From: Sulfurimonas sp.
GTDB lineage: Bacteria; Campylobacterota; Campylobacteria; Campylobacterales; Sulfurimonadaceae
Reading direction: 5' to 3'
Assembly (NCBI GenBank): GCA_021157485.1
Contig: JAGGWO010000132.1
Coordinates: forward strand, 1-9,001
DNA: 9,001 bases
Part shown: positions 1 through 6,664 of the stretch, piece by piece
How the letters are laid out: each line of letters begins with the position of its first letter
Position numbering within the stretch: position 1 is the first letter of the stretch
Made by a program: the position numbers and the translations under genes
The notes under the pieces: model-generated
The model's database searches: none
What the model saw: the letters and a program-made list of their open reading frames with translations, nothing else
What the model was told of the DNA's origin: nothing

Positions 1-109
1 GAAAAGAAGAACTCACTACAAAATTACTTTAGCTAAACCAGTTAAAGATAAAGACGGAACTTATAGATTACCACACCACATTAACCCAACTACTGGTGAG
101 TATAAATAG
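1..109 (+). CDS. rpmF: 50S ribosomal protein L32, C-terminal part (5' end outside window)
   Basis: The first 109 bases encode the last 35 residues of a small basic protein, beginning [10 protein letters not shown] and ending in [11 protein letters not shown] before a TAG stop at 107-109. This matches the C-terminal end of bacterial L32, a structural protein of the large ribosomal subunit (family knowledge). The start codon and N-terminus lie upstream of the window. The stop is only 3 bases before the plsX start, and rpmF-plsX-fabH is a well-known gene order in bacteria, including Campylobacterota. That context supports the call and suggests cotranscription with plsX and fabH. Confidence 0.93.
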   Translation, partial: KRRTHYKITLAKPVKDKDGTYRLPHHINPTTGEYK

Positions 110-112
110 TCA

Positions 113-1111
113 ATGGTAAAGATTGCTATTGACGCAATGGGCGGGGACTTTGGTCCTGAGCCGATTATTAAGGGTTGTATCCAAGCACTTAAGAAAAAAT
201 CATTTGAACCTATACTTGTAGGAAAAAAATCAGAAATTTTACCTCTGTTACCGAAACGTTATAGAGATAAGATTTCTATAGTAGATACTGATGATGTGAT
301 TTCAATGAGTGACGGAGCAACTGAAGCTGTAAAACGTAAAGATAGCACGATTTACAAAGCTATGGAGTTAGTAAGAAATGGAGAGGCAGATGCTGTTGTT
401 TCTGCTGGACATAGTGGTGCAGCAATGACACTCGCTACTCTTAGACTTGGGCGCCTCAAAGGTGTTCTTCGTCCTGCTCTTATTACTTTTATGCCAACTG
501 TTAATTCAAAGCGTTCTGTTTTACTTGATGTTGGTGCAAATGTTGACTCAAAACCCGAATATATAGCACAGTTTGCAATTATGGGTGGCTGTTATGCAAG
601 AGATGTAATGGGCATTAAAGAGCCTAGTATTGGCGTACTTGCTAATGGTGAAGAGGATTCAAAAGGAAGTGAGCAAACTAAGGCTACATGTAAACTTCTT
701 CAAGGAACTAAAGGCTTTATAGGAAATGTTGAAGGTGGGGATATCTTCAATGGCTCTTGTGATGTTATCACTTGTGACGGTTTTATAGGTAATTTAGTAC
801 TAAAGAGTAGTGAGGGCGTTGCAAAAACAATCTCATTTCTTATAAAAGATTATATTAGAAAATCACCTATTGCAATTACAGGTGCTCTCTTAATGCGTAA
901 AGTCTTCAAGTTACTAAAAAAGCAGATTGATTATGCTGAAATTGGTGGTGCTCCACTTATCGGTATTAATGGTTGTGTTATTGTTGGCCACGGTAAAAGT
1001 AATCCAAAAGCAATCCAAAATGCTATTTTTCAAGCAGTTAATTATATTGATGCTGATGTAAATAAGCATATTGTTACTGCAATTGAAGAGTTTAATCAAA
1101 AGGATACATAA
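113..1111 (+). CDS. plsX: Phosphate acyltransferase PlsX (acyl-ACP:phosphate acyltransferase)
   Basis: PlsX converts acyl-ACP and phosphate to acyl-phosphate, the donor used by the membrane acyltransferase PlsY in the first step of phospholipid synthesis. It is a peripheral membrane protein (family knowledge). The 332-residue product has the usual family length and conserved blocks: [15 protein letters not shown] at residues 4-18, [15 protein letters not shown] at 66-80, SAGHSGAAM at 97-105, [12 protein letters not shown] at 137-148, and [17 protein letters not shown] near the C-terminus. The ATG lies 3 bases after the rpmF stop and has only a weak upstream purine run (GGTGAG at 95-100), so translation may be coupled to rpmF. 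The stop codon shares one base with the fabH start (TAATG), which suggests further coupling. No missing key block was seen. Confidence 0.97.
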   Translation: MVKIAIDAMGGDFGPEPIIKGCIQALKKKSFEPILVGKKSEILPLLPKRYRDKISIVDTDDVISMSDGATEAVKRKDSTIYKAMELVRNGEADAVVSAGHSGAAMTLATLRLGRLKGVLRPALITFMPTVNSKRSVLLDVGANVDSKPEYIAQFAIMGGCYARDVMGIKEPSIGVLANGEEDSKGSEQTKATCKLLQGTKGFIGNVEGGDIFNGSCDVITCDGFIGNLVLKSSEGVAKTISFLIKDYIRKSPIAITGALLMRKVFKLLKKQIDYAEIGGAPLIGINGCVIVGHGKSNPKAIQNAIFQAVNYIDADVNKHIVTAIEEFNQKDT

Positions 1112-2109
1112 TGGCATATGCTGCATTTAGATCTATTGGTGCATATGTACCTGAAAAAATATTAACTAATGATGACCTATCTCATATGGTTGATACAACT
1201 GATGAATGGATTACAAAACGTACAGGTATAAAAGAGCGCCATATAGCAGCAGATAATGAAAGAACTAGTGATATGGGTGTTAAAGCTGCTGCGTTAGCAA
1301 TAGAGCGTAGTGGAATTGATGCAAGTAAGATAGATATGGTTATTTGTGCAACAATCTCGCCTGATTACTTCTGTATGCCATCAACTGCAACTATTATCTC
1401 AACAAAACTTGGACTTGGAAATGCTACTGCATTTGATATCTCCGCAGCATGTACAGGCTTTGTTTATACCCTCTCAATTGCAAAAGCATTTATAGAGTCC
1501 GGTATGAAAAAAAATGTACTTATTGTTGGTGCTGAGAAATTATCTTCGATTACTGACTATACAGATCGTGGAACTTGTATTTTATTTGGTGATGGTGCTG
1601 GTGCTGCTGTAATTAGTGCTACTGATAATAAAGATGAAGCTATCATAGATGTTCATACTGGTGCTGATGGTACTTATGCTGATTTACTTATGACTCCAAA
1701 TGGTGGAACTGGTTCGCCACATGATTCACTTGATCAAGAAGCTGGAGCTTGTTTTATGCAGATGAAGGGAAATGAAACTTTTAAAGTTGCAGTTCGTACT
1801 TTGACTAAAGATGTTATTGAGATTTTACAAGAGAATGAGATTGAAAGTTCTGCTATTAAACATTTCATTCCACATCAAGCTAACTATAGAATTATAAAAG
1901 CTGTTGGTGATGCTCTAAAGATGACAAAAGAGCAGGTTGTCGTTACTGTTGCAAAATATGGAAATACTTCTGGTGCTTCTATCCCAATGGCAATGAATGA
2001 TGTTTATGAGGCTGGTGAACTAAAAGCAGGTGAGCTAATGCTATTAGATGCTTTTGGTGGTGGCTTAACTTGGGGCTCTGCCTTAGTTCCTTTTTCTCCT
2101 GTTAAATAA
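1111..2109 (+). CDS. fabH: Beta-ketoacyl-ACP synthase III (FabH)
   Basis: FabH condenses acetyl-CoA (or another short acyl-CoA) with malonyl-ACP to start type II fatty-acid synthesis in the cytoplasm. The 332-residue protein carries the complete Cys-His-Asn triad of the family: Cys114 in SAACTGF, His255 in IPHQANYR and Asn285 in YGNTSGAS. The N-terminal [13 protein letters not shown] block (residues 31-43) and the C-terminal [14 protein letters not shown] block are also typical. The start has a good ribosome binding site, AAAAGGA at 1098-1104, six bases before the ATG, and overlaps the plsX stop by one base. Its end overlaps the end of the convergent HIT-family gene by 8 bp (2102-2109). Acyl-chain preference cannot be read from the sequence with confidence. 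Confidence 0.97.
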   Translation: MAYAAFRSIGAYVPEKILTNDDLSHMVDTTDEWITKRTGIKERHIAADNERTSDMGVKAAALAIERSGIDASKIDMVICATISPDYFCMPSTATIISTKLGLGNATAFDISAACTGFVYTLSIAKAFIESGMKKNVLIVGAEKLSSITDYTDRGTCILFGDGAGAAVISATDNKDEAIIDVHTGADGTYADLLMTPNGGTGSPHDSLDQEAGACFMQMKGNETFKVAVRTLTKDVIEILQENEIESSAIKHFIPHQANYRIIKAVGDALKMTKEQVVVTVAKYGNTSGASIPMAMNDVYEAGELKAGELMLLDAFGGGLTWGSALVPFSPVK

Positions 2110-2491
2110 TCTTAGAATACTTAGAATTTAAACTATTAAAAACTCTTTTATGAAACTCCTCTTTTTGAGGAAGTTTTAAATCACTATCTCTTAATTTTTC
2201 TCCCCACATAGGATTCGGAAAGTAACTATCAAGCTCAAATCTTGCCATAACATGTATATGAACACGAGGTAGCATATTTGCAAATGAAGCCATATTGATT
2301 TTTTTAGGATTGTAGTAGCGTTTCATCTCATCTTCAACTATGTCATAAACTTCCCAAAGTTTTAAACGCAGCTTTTTTGGAACATCACCTAACTCTCTAT
2401 AGGGCTCTTTTGTAAAGATTTTTAGCCATGGTATTTCACTCTCTTCTTTTTCAATATAAATTTCATTATCTTCATAAATAATCATATGCAT
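2102..2491 (-). CDS. HIT-family (histidine triad) nucleotide-binding protein
   Basis: The 129-residue product has the C-terminal signature of HIT-fold nucleotide hydrolases/transferases: RVHIHVMAR at residues 76-84, then D88, FPNP (91-94) and W96. HIT proteins bind nucleotides and cleave phosphoanhydride or phosphoramidate bonds through the middle His of an HxHxH motif (family knowledge). Here the middle and third His (H78, H80) are present, but the first position is Arg76. The start at 2491 is chosen because AAGGA (minus strand, about 2497-2502) lies 5 bases before it. A second ATG two codons later (2485) is possible. A longer in-frame version starting at 2599 would run through the intergenic hairpin and has no ribosome binding site. 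The gene lies downstream of the helicase, 128 bp away, and overlaps the end of fabH. The substrate is unknown. Confidence 0.82.
   Translation of the reverse strand: MHMIIYEDNEIYIEKEESEIPWLKIFTKEPYRELGDVPKKLRLKLWEVYDIVEDEMKRYYNPKKINMASFANMLPRVHIHVMARFELDSYFPNPMWGEKLRDSDLKLPQKEEFHKRVFNSLNSKYSKII
2153..2177 (+). terminator. Possible terminator hairpin for the rpmF-plsX-fabH transcript
   Basis: An inverted repeat 44 bp past the fabH stop has arms AAACTCCTC (2153-2161) and GAGGAAGTTT (2167-2176), with one bulged A and a TTTTT loop. The downstream arm ends in a run of four T (2174-2177). It lies inside the 3' part of the convergent HIT gene, so the terminator would be embedded in coding sequence. 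The stem is short and the T run weak, so it may be a coincidence of AT-rich coding DNA. Confidence 0.35.
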
Positions 2492-2512
2492 GTAAATCCT
2501 TTTGATAACAAT

Positions 2513-2518
2513 ATAGTA
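2513..2518 (-). promoter_or_regulatory. Probable -10 element for the HIT-family gene
   Basis: On the minus strand the sequence reads TGC-TACTAT-ATTG. It resembles the extended -10 form (TGC-TATAAT) seen upstream of other genes in this window. It is about 22 bases upstream of the chosen ATG, which would give a leader of about 15 bases containing the ribosome binding site. No convincing -35 is visible, as is usual for sigma-70 promoters in Campylobacterota. Confidence 0.4.
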
Positions 2519-2589
2519 GCATAAGTAAGAAAAAGTATTTAAAAAAGTAGTTATAAAAAATTGAAGAGTAGGGGGATAGATATAAGAAG

Positions 2590-2611
2590 TGAATCCCAAA
2601 AGAGGGATTCA
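2590..2611 (-). terminator. Hairpin just after the helicase stop, probable terminator or 3' end structure
   Basis: A perfect 8-bp inverted repeat (TGAATCCC at 2590-2597 and GGGATTCA at 2604-2611) with a 6-base loop begins 8 bases after the helicase stop on the minus strand. The bases following on that strand (CTTCTTATA) are only moderately T-rich. It could be a weak intrinsic terminator or a 3' stabilising structure that allows some read-through into the HIT gene. The T-rich stretch lies on the other side, between the stop and the stem. Confidence 0.55.
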
Positions 2612-2619
2612 TAAAAAGA

Positions 2620-4221
2620 TTAGTCTCTGTTACCTCTGTAACCGCCTGAGCTTCTTCCGCCTGAACGATTACCGCCGCCATTACCACCTGAACGGTTTCT
2701 ATCTCCACCACCGCCTTCACGGTTTCCACGGTAACCACCGCCTCCACCTGAACGATTTCTATCTCCACCGCCACCTGAACGATTTCTGTTTCCACCACGA
2801 TAGTTTCCACGACCACGGCCACGACCGCCTCCGCCACCACGTTTTGCTGCACGTTCAAGAATAGCATCAAGTTTATCAGCAGGAATACCAATATTGCTTG
2901 GACCTTTTATATCTTGCTGATCAAGAAGCATAGATACAAGTTTATACATAATCTGCTCTTCATCTATATCTTGTTTAAGTTGGTCAAGAACTTTATGAGC
3001 TTCATCATAAATTTTATGCTCTTCTACTTTTTTAACAAGAGTGTCAACAGTTGATGCTCTTAAGTCATTTTTACTTGGAATAAAAGCATGACCCATAGAA
3101 GTTCCAACTTTTTGCTTAATTCTTTGAAGTTCTTTAAACTCTAAAGGAGTTAAAAGTGTGATTGCCTTACCTTTTGTACCAGCACGACCAGTTCTACCGA
3201 TACGGTGAACATAAGACTCAGGGTCAAATGGAATATGGTAATTAAATACATGAGAGATATTGTTTACATGGATACCACGAGCCGCAACATCAGTAGCTAC
3301 TAGAACTTTTACAGAATTTTCTTTGAAACCTTTAATAACAGTCTCACGTTGACGCTGCTCCATATCTCCATGAAGACCATTTGCTAAGTAACCTGCGTTT
3401 GAAAGAACGTTGCTTAGTCTATCAACTTCACTCTTTGTTCTACAAAATACAACAGCCTTACCGGTTAAGTCAGTATCCATTAAACGAATAATCGCGTCAT
3501 CTCTTTCAGATTCTTCAATAACATAATAAAGTTGTTCAATATCAGAGTTAGTAGTCTCACCCTTAGTGATAGAGATAAACTCCGGGTTATTTAAAATTCT
3601 ACTAGCAAGTGTTTTAATCGGCTGAGGCATAGTAGCTGAGAAAAGTAATGTTTGACGATTTGTTGGAAGGTAAGAGAATATTTCATTAATATCATCTAAA
3701 AATCCCATATCAAGCATCTCATCCGCTTCATCTAAAACAACCATTCCTGGAGCGAAGTTATCTAACATGTTCTTTTTAAGAATATCTAAAAGACGTCCTG
3801 GTGTAGCAACAACGATATTTGCACCACGCTCGATTAGATCAAGTTGACGTTTGTAAGAGCTACCACCATAAACAGTAACAGTTCTTAAACCTAAGTTTCT
3901 ACCATATTTAAATAACTCATCAGAAACCTGAGTAGCAAGTTCACGAGTTGGAGTGATAACTAACATTTGAACGCCAGCATTTAGCTTCATCATTGAGATT
4001 GCTGGAAGACCAAAGGCAGCTGTTTTACCAGTTCCTGTATGAGCCTGTGCAACCATATCACGTCCAGCTAGTACAAATGGAATAGCATCTGCTTGGATAG
4101 GGCTTGGAGTAGTAAAACCAGCGTATTTAACAGCTTGTAGTACTTCTTTTTTTAATTTTAAATCATCAAACGTGATTGTAACTTCTTGGTGTGTAGTGTT
4201 TTCTTGTGCATTTTCTTGCAT
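2620..4221 (-). CDS. DEAD-box ATP-dependent RNA helicase with Arg/Gly-rich C-terminal tail
   Basis: This is a complete DEAD-box helicase, which unwinds RNA duplexes with ATP and typically acts in ribosome assembly, mRNA turnover and cold adaptation. Numbering from the first of two adjacent ATGs, the motifs are: Q motif around TTPSPIQ (38-44), motif I AHTGTGKT (61-68), Ia PTRELA (92-97), Ib TPGR (141-144), II DEAD (165-168), III SAT (196-198), V ATDVAARG (310-317) and VI HRIGRTGR (340-347). Residues about 461-534 form a low-complexity Gly/Arg/Asn/Ser tail with RGG and NRSGGGG repeats, which in related helicases binds RNA non-specifically. The second ATG (4221) is preferred because AAAGGA is 5 bases upstream of it but only 2 bases before the first (4224). 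The gene has its own promoter and a structured leader. It belongs to the RhlE/DeaD-like group, but the exact subfamily is not settled by reading alone. Confidence 0.95.
   Translation of the reverse strand: MQENAQENTTHQEVTITFDDLKLKKEVLQAVKYAGFTTPSPIQADAIPFVLAGRDMVAQAHTGTGKTAAFGLPAISMMKLNAGVQMLVITPTRELATQVSDELFKYGRNLGLRTVTVYGGSSYKRQLDLIERGANIVVATPGRLLDILKKNMLDNFAPGMVVLDEADEMLDMGFLDDINEIFSYLPTNRQTLLFSATMPQPIKTLASRILNNPEFISITKGETTNSDIEQLYYVIEESERDDAIIRLMDTDLTGKAVVFCRTKSEVDRLSNVLSNAGYLANGLHGDMEQRQRETVIKGFKENSVKVLVATDVAARGIHVNNISHVFNYHIPFDPESYVHRIGRTGRAGTKGKAITLLTPLEFKELQRIKQKVGTSMGHAFIPSKNDLRASTVDTLVKKVEEHKIYDEAHKVLDQLKQDIDEEQIMYKLVSMLLDQQDIKGPSNIGIPADKLDAILERAAKRGGGGGRGRGRGNYRGGNRNRSGGGGDRNRSGGGGGYRGNREGGGGDRNRSGGNGGGNRSGGRSSGGYRGNRD
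2684..2796 (-). repeat. Imperfect direct repeats encoding the RGG/NRSGGGG tail
   Basis: A unit of about 26 bp beginning CCACCTGAACG and running to a CCACC end (plus-strand reading) occurs at 2684, 2744 and 2771. The first two copies are exactly 60 bp apart and the third is 27 bp later. The second copy matches the first at nearly every position. The repeats encode the tail unit NRSGG and neighbouring residues. The period is a multiple of three, so copy-number change would lengthen or shorten the tail without a frameshift. Confidence 0.7.
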
Positions 4222-4238
4222 CATTATCCTTTATAATA

Positions 4239-4287
4239 GAAGGAGATGATACAAGTTGCCTGCTATTTAGCAAAGCAGGGCACCTTC
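4239..4287 (-). promoter_or_regulatory. Structured 5' leader of the helicase mRNA
   Basis: Between the predicted transcription start (about 4299) and the helicase ATG there is an inverted repeat. TGCCTGC (4257-4263) pairs with GCAGGGCA (4275-4282) with one bulged base and an 11-base loop. An outer 5-bp pair, GAAGG (4239-4243) with CCTTC (4283-4287), could close it. The helicase ribosome binding site lies just outside. Helicase genes often have regulated leaders (the long leader of E. coli deaD is an example), so a role in temperature or autoregulatory control is an inference. There is no T run, so it does not look like a terminator. Confidence 0.45.
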
Positions 4288-4305
4288 CCCTAAACTATTT
4301 CGCGA

Positions 4306-4311
4306 ATTATA
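4306..4311 (-). promoter_or_regulatory. -10 element of the helicase promoter
   Basis: A perfect TATAAT occurs on the minus strand in the context GGG-TATAAT-TCGCG, about 82 bases upstream of the helicase start. Transcription would begin near 4299. There is no recognisable -35 hexamer, but the upstream DNA is very AT-rich. The TATAATTCGC string recurs at the promoter of the two-helix membrane protein (8335-8340), which supports its being a real promoter in this organism. Confidence 0.65.
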
Positions 4312-4330
4312 CCCAAATATAGCTAAGAAA

Positions 4331-4361
4331 TAATTAAAGTTAAATATATTTAAAATAATTA
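4331..4361. repeat. AT-only palindrome upstream of the helicase promoter
   Basis: A perfect 14-bp palindrome, TTAAATATATTTAA (4340-4353), is flanked symmetrically by TAATTA at 4331-4336 and 4356-4361. It lies 20-50 bp upstream of the helicase -10 and 28 bp past the cyclase stop. It could be an UP-like or regulator-binding element for the helicase promoter, or a weak 3' structure of the cyclase transcript. Chance palindromes are commoner in AT-rich DNA, so the functional reading is tentative. Confidence 0.4.
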
Positions 4362-4388
4362 AGCTTTATAATGTTTCAAAAATTCATA

Positions 4389-6554
4389 TTAAATCTGCTC
4401 TTTAAATATTATAGACTTGTTTCTTCCACTTTTTTTAGCTTCATACAGAGCTTTGTCTGCTCTTTGTAAAATCACAGAAACAGAACTATCGTTATCACTA
4501 TTTAAACTAGAGATACCGATACTAACACTATATTTTATAGTATGTTCATCAATAGTTAAAGTAGAGTTATATATCTTCTCTCTAAATCGCTCAGCAAGAA
4601 TCAAAGCACTATCTTCATTTGTTTCAGGGAGCATTACAATAAACTCTTCACCGCCAATTCTTGCAACAATATCTGTATCTCTGGCTAGTTTTAAACATAC
4701 GGAGGAGAAGTGTTTTAAAACATCATCTCCGATGGCATGCCCATAGGTGTCATTAACAGCTTTAAAGTGGTCTATATCGAGCATAAGAAAGCTTAGTTCA
4801 CTGTTGTATCTAGATGATCTTTGAAGTTCTAGGTTTGAAATCTCTTCAAATTTACGACGATTAATACAGTTTGTTAGTGGATCTATGAAAGCTAACTTTT
4901 CAAGTTTGTCATTCTCTCTTTGCTGCCTTATTGTTTCTATCTCTTTTTGGTTTTTATAGAGTTGCGTATATATATCACCGTGTAAAAGTTTTTGTCTAGT
5001 AATTTCATACGCATGATACATTTGCGATAGAGAATCTTTAAGCTGTATTGGTTTAAGTCTCAGATCTCTCTCTCCATCTGCAAGGTGATTCATAGCATCT
5101 GTTAATTGATGGAGTTGATTTTTGCTGCTTCGCTCAAAAAGATAAATTATAAAAATAGTTATAGTAATAATTAATCCAATATATATTATCCATAAAATAA
5201 GGTGGTGGACATCTTCTTTTAGTTTAGCCTCAAGTAGCAGAGTAGTTTCATCTAAAAGTACGTTTTCAACGTTTTTTACACTATTAATATAGAGTGTCAT
5301 ATCTTTAAACCATACTTCCGAGTCAAGATGAAGAAATTTATTTTCTAATATGTTTTTTTCATAAGAGTCAATTTCTGTATGTAATGTGGAGTTTAAAAGA
5401 GAATTTTTTAGTTTCTTTTGTGAAGAAGATGCAGTTTTGTCGTATAACTCTAAAAAAATATTTTGCGTACTTATTAGCTGTATAAATTTTATTTTTTCAT
5501 CTAAAATAATATTCTTTTTCTCTATAATTACAGTTCCATAAGCTCTACTTTGTCCTAGTGCTTCTTTATATTGTAAAATTGAGTATAGAGTAGATATCGA
5601 TGCATGTATTTTTGGATTAATATTAAAGGATGCTATCTTGGATGTAATGTCCAATATGTTTTTTATAGTTTCTGTATAAAGAGTCATCGTTTCCATTTGA
5701 GTTATTGTTTTACTATCCACCCTTTGACGTAAACTATTTAGTTTAGATATATCTGTTTTAAATATCTGAATATACTCTTGGATGGTTTTTAAATTCTTTT
5801 TATTAATGGAACTGAGTTTGAGATTAAATGCTTCTATCTCTCTGTCTACTGATAGGTGTTGTTTAGACAGAGAGCTTTGAAATTTATTTTCTGTAGAGCT
5901 TAGATAACCACTGCTTAATCCCCTCTCAATTTGTAAAGCATGTGCAAGTAAGTTTACGTTGGAGATTATTTTTGTAATACTGAAGGTATCTTTAAGCTCT
6001 TGGTGTTTGTAATAGTTTCCCATTAAAATAATAAATCCGAGGATTAACATACCACTAAGTGGAATAAGTGTTGACAGAAGTATTCTTTTTGTAAAGCTGA
6101 TTGTATTTGTTATTTTTTTAATTAATGTATTAAATATATATTTTTCACTTTCTTCTTCTTGTATAAGTCCATTGTTTTCAAAAAGAGAGATAAGTGGTAT
6201 ATCTTCTGAAATAATATGTATTAGCAGGAGGTCATATAGTTCAGAGGCTATATCATCAGATGAGTATGAGTTGTTGTAATTCCCTTTTAGCTCTTTAATT
6301 CGGTCAATAAAATCGAGGTGATCCATACTGTGCAGGTCTAGATTTTCATAGTTACATTTTTGTAGGATCTCTTCTTCATTTTTTGAGTGTTTGATTGTAG
6401 CTTGAATGAGTTCATCAAAAATTGTATTAACATACTCTTTTGTTGAATCTTCATTTATAGATGTAGAAAGTTTGTTTATTAATTTTAATAAATATTTATG
6501 CTCTGTATCTAAGGAGTTTATCCCTAGATTTAAACCAACATTCCACTTAATCAT
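4389..6554 (-). CDS. Membrane diguanylate cyclase with hemerythrin, NIT-like and GGDEF domains
   Basis: This 721-residue protein should make c-di-GMP from two GTP at the inner membrane. Residues 1 to about 125 form a bacteriohemerythrin domain with all seven expected di-iron ligands: H19, H56, E60, H75, H79, H113 and D118. A membrane helix at about 158-178 leads to a periplasmic region (about 180-450) that starts like a NIT nitrate/nitrite-sensing domain (LAHALQIERGLSSGYLSS, residues 203-220). A second helix follows at about 452-473, then a linker that may be HAMP-like plus coiled coil, then GGDEF (about 555-715). The cyclase has DPLT at 558-561, metal-binding D593 in the LDIDHFK block, GGEEF at 634-638, and the inhibitory RxxD site (R625-D628) five residues before it. 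The only plausible ribosome binding site (GAAGGA, 6565-6570) is 10 bases from the ATG. The gene stands alone and is divergent from rmuC. The cyclase call is firm; the nitrate input is inferred. Confidence 0.9.
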   Translation of the reverse strand: MIKWNVGLNLGINSLDTEHKYLLKLINKLSTSINEDSTKEYVNTIFDELIQATIKHSKNEEEILQKCNYENLDLHSMDHLDFIDRIKELKGNYNNSYSSDDIASELYDLLLIHIISEDIPLISLFENNGLIQEEESEKYIFNTLIKKITNTISFTKRILLSTLIPLSGMLILGFIILMGNYYKHQELKDTFSITKIISNVNLLAHALQIERGLSSGYLSSTENKFQSSLSKQHLSVDREIEAFNLKLSSINKKNLKTIQEYIQIFKTDISKLNSLRQRVDSKTITQMETMTLYTETIKNILDITSKIASFNINPKIHASISTLYSILQYKEALGQSRAYGTVIIEKKNIILDEKIKFIQLISTQNIFLELYDKTASSSQKKLKNSLLNSTLHTEIDSYEKNILENKFLHLDSEVWFKDMTLYINSVKNVENVLLDETTLLLEAKLKEDVHHLILWIIYIGLIITITIFIIYLFERSSKNQLHQLTDAMNHLADGERDLRLKPIQLKDSLSQMYHAYEITRQKLLHGDIYTQLYKNQKEIETIRQQRENDKLEKLAFIDPLTNCINRRKFEEISNLELQRSSRYNSELSFLMLDIDHFKAVNDTYGHAIGDDVLKHFSSVCLKLARDTDIVARIGGEEFIVMLPETNEDSALILAERFREKIYNSTLTIDEHTIKYSVSIGISSLNSDNDSSVSVILQRADKALYEAKKSGRNKSIIFKEQI

Positions 6555-6587
6555 ATTTTAATCGTCCTTCAATTCTCATACACTTTG

Positions 6588-6593
6588 ATTATA
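6588..6593 (-). promoter_or_regulatory. Extended -10 element of the cyclase promoter
   Basis: The minus strand reads TTTTGC-TATAAT-C, a perfect extended -10, 34 bases upstream of the cyclase ATG. The predicted start near 6581 gives a leader of about 27 bases that includes the GAAGGA ribosome binding site. No -35 consensus is visible. Confidence 0.65.
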
Positions 6594-6625
6594 GCAAAAT
6601 TAATTTATTAGAAATCTAAATGTTG

Positions 6626-6631
6626 TATAAT
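6626..6631 (+). promoter_or_regulatory. -10 element of the rmuC promoter, with a palindrome at the start site
   Basis: TATAAT at 6626-6631 in the context TTG-TATAAT-C would start transcription near 6638, about 27 bases before the rmuC ATG at 6665. A 12-bp perfect palindrome, TTATAATTATAA (6636-6647), covers the predicted start and might be an operator. The element lies downstream of the alternative rmuC start at 6620, which argues against that start. Confidence 0.55.
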
Positions 6632-6664
6632 CATCTTATAATTATAAAATTTAGGATTTTGTTT

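Noticed and set aside
914..1126. Minus-strand 70-residue open frame within plsX/fabH
   Set aside because: It lies wholly antisense to two well-supported genes, with no ribosome binding site and an Ile/Asn-rich composition typical of shadow frames.
2492..2599. N-terminal extension of the HIT protein (start at 2599), which would look like a membrane segment
   Set aside because: The added 36 residues come from AT-rich intergenic DNA, begin inside the helicase's 3' hairpin and have no ribosome binding site. A good one sits just before the start at 2491.
2684..2796. Repeats considered as a CRISPR-like array
   Set aside because: The repeats are imperfect, in frame, uneven in spacing (60 then 27 bp) and encode the helicase's RGG tail. 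There are no cas genes nearby.
2589..2864. Plus-strand 91-residue open frame rich in His and Leu
   Set aside because: It is antisense to the helicase tail, and its His-rich repeats arise from the same codon repeats. It starts inside the hairpin after the helicase stop.
2472..2891. Minus-strand 139-residue open frame rich in Val/Glu/Ala repeats
   Set aside because: It overlaps the helicase's repeat-rich tail in another frame. The low-complexity composition is a by-product of the Gly/Arg codon repeats, and there is no ribosome binding site.
4246..4293. Plus-strand 15-codon ORF after AAGGAG in the helicase leader
   Set aside because: The purine run touches the ATG with no spacing, the peptide is very short, and the run is explained as one arm of the leader structure.
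4417..4746. Plus-strand 109-residue open frame antisense to the GGDEF domain
   Set aside because: It is opposite a domain with all expected motifs and is a shadow of that frame.
6620..6664. Longer rmuC start adding 15 residues
   Set aside because: It has no ribosome binding site and lies upstream of the likely -10 (6626-6631). The ATG at 6665 has AGGA at a normal distance and directly begins the membrane helix.
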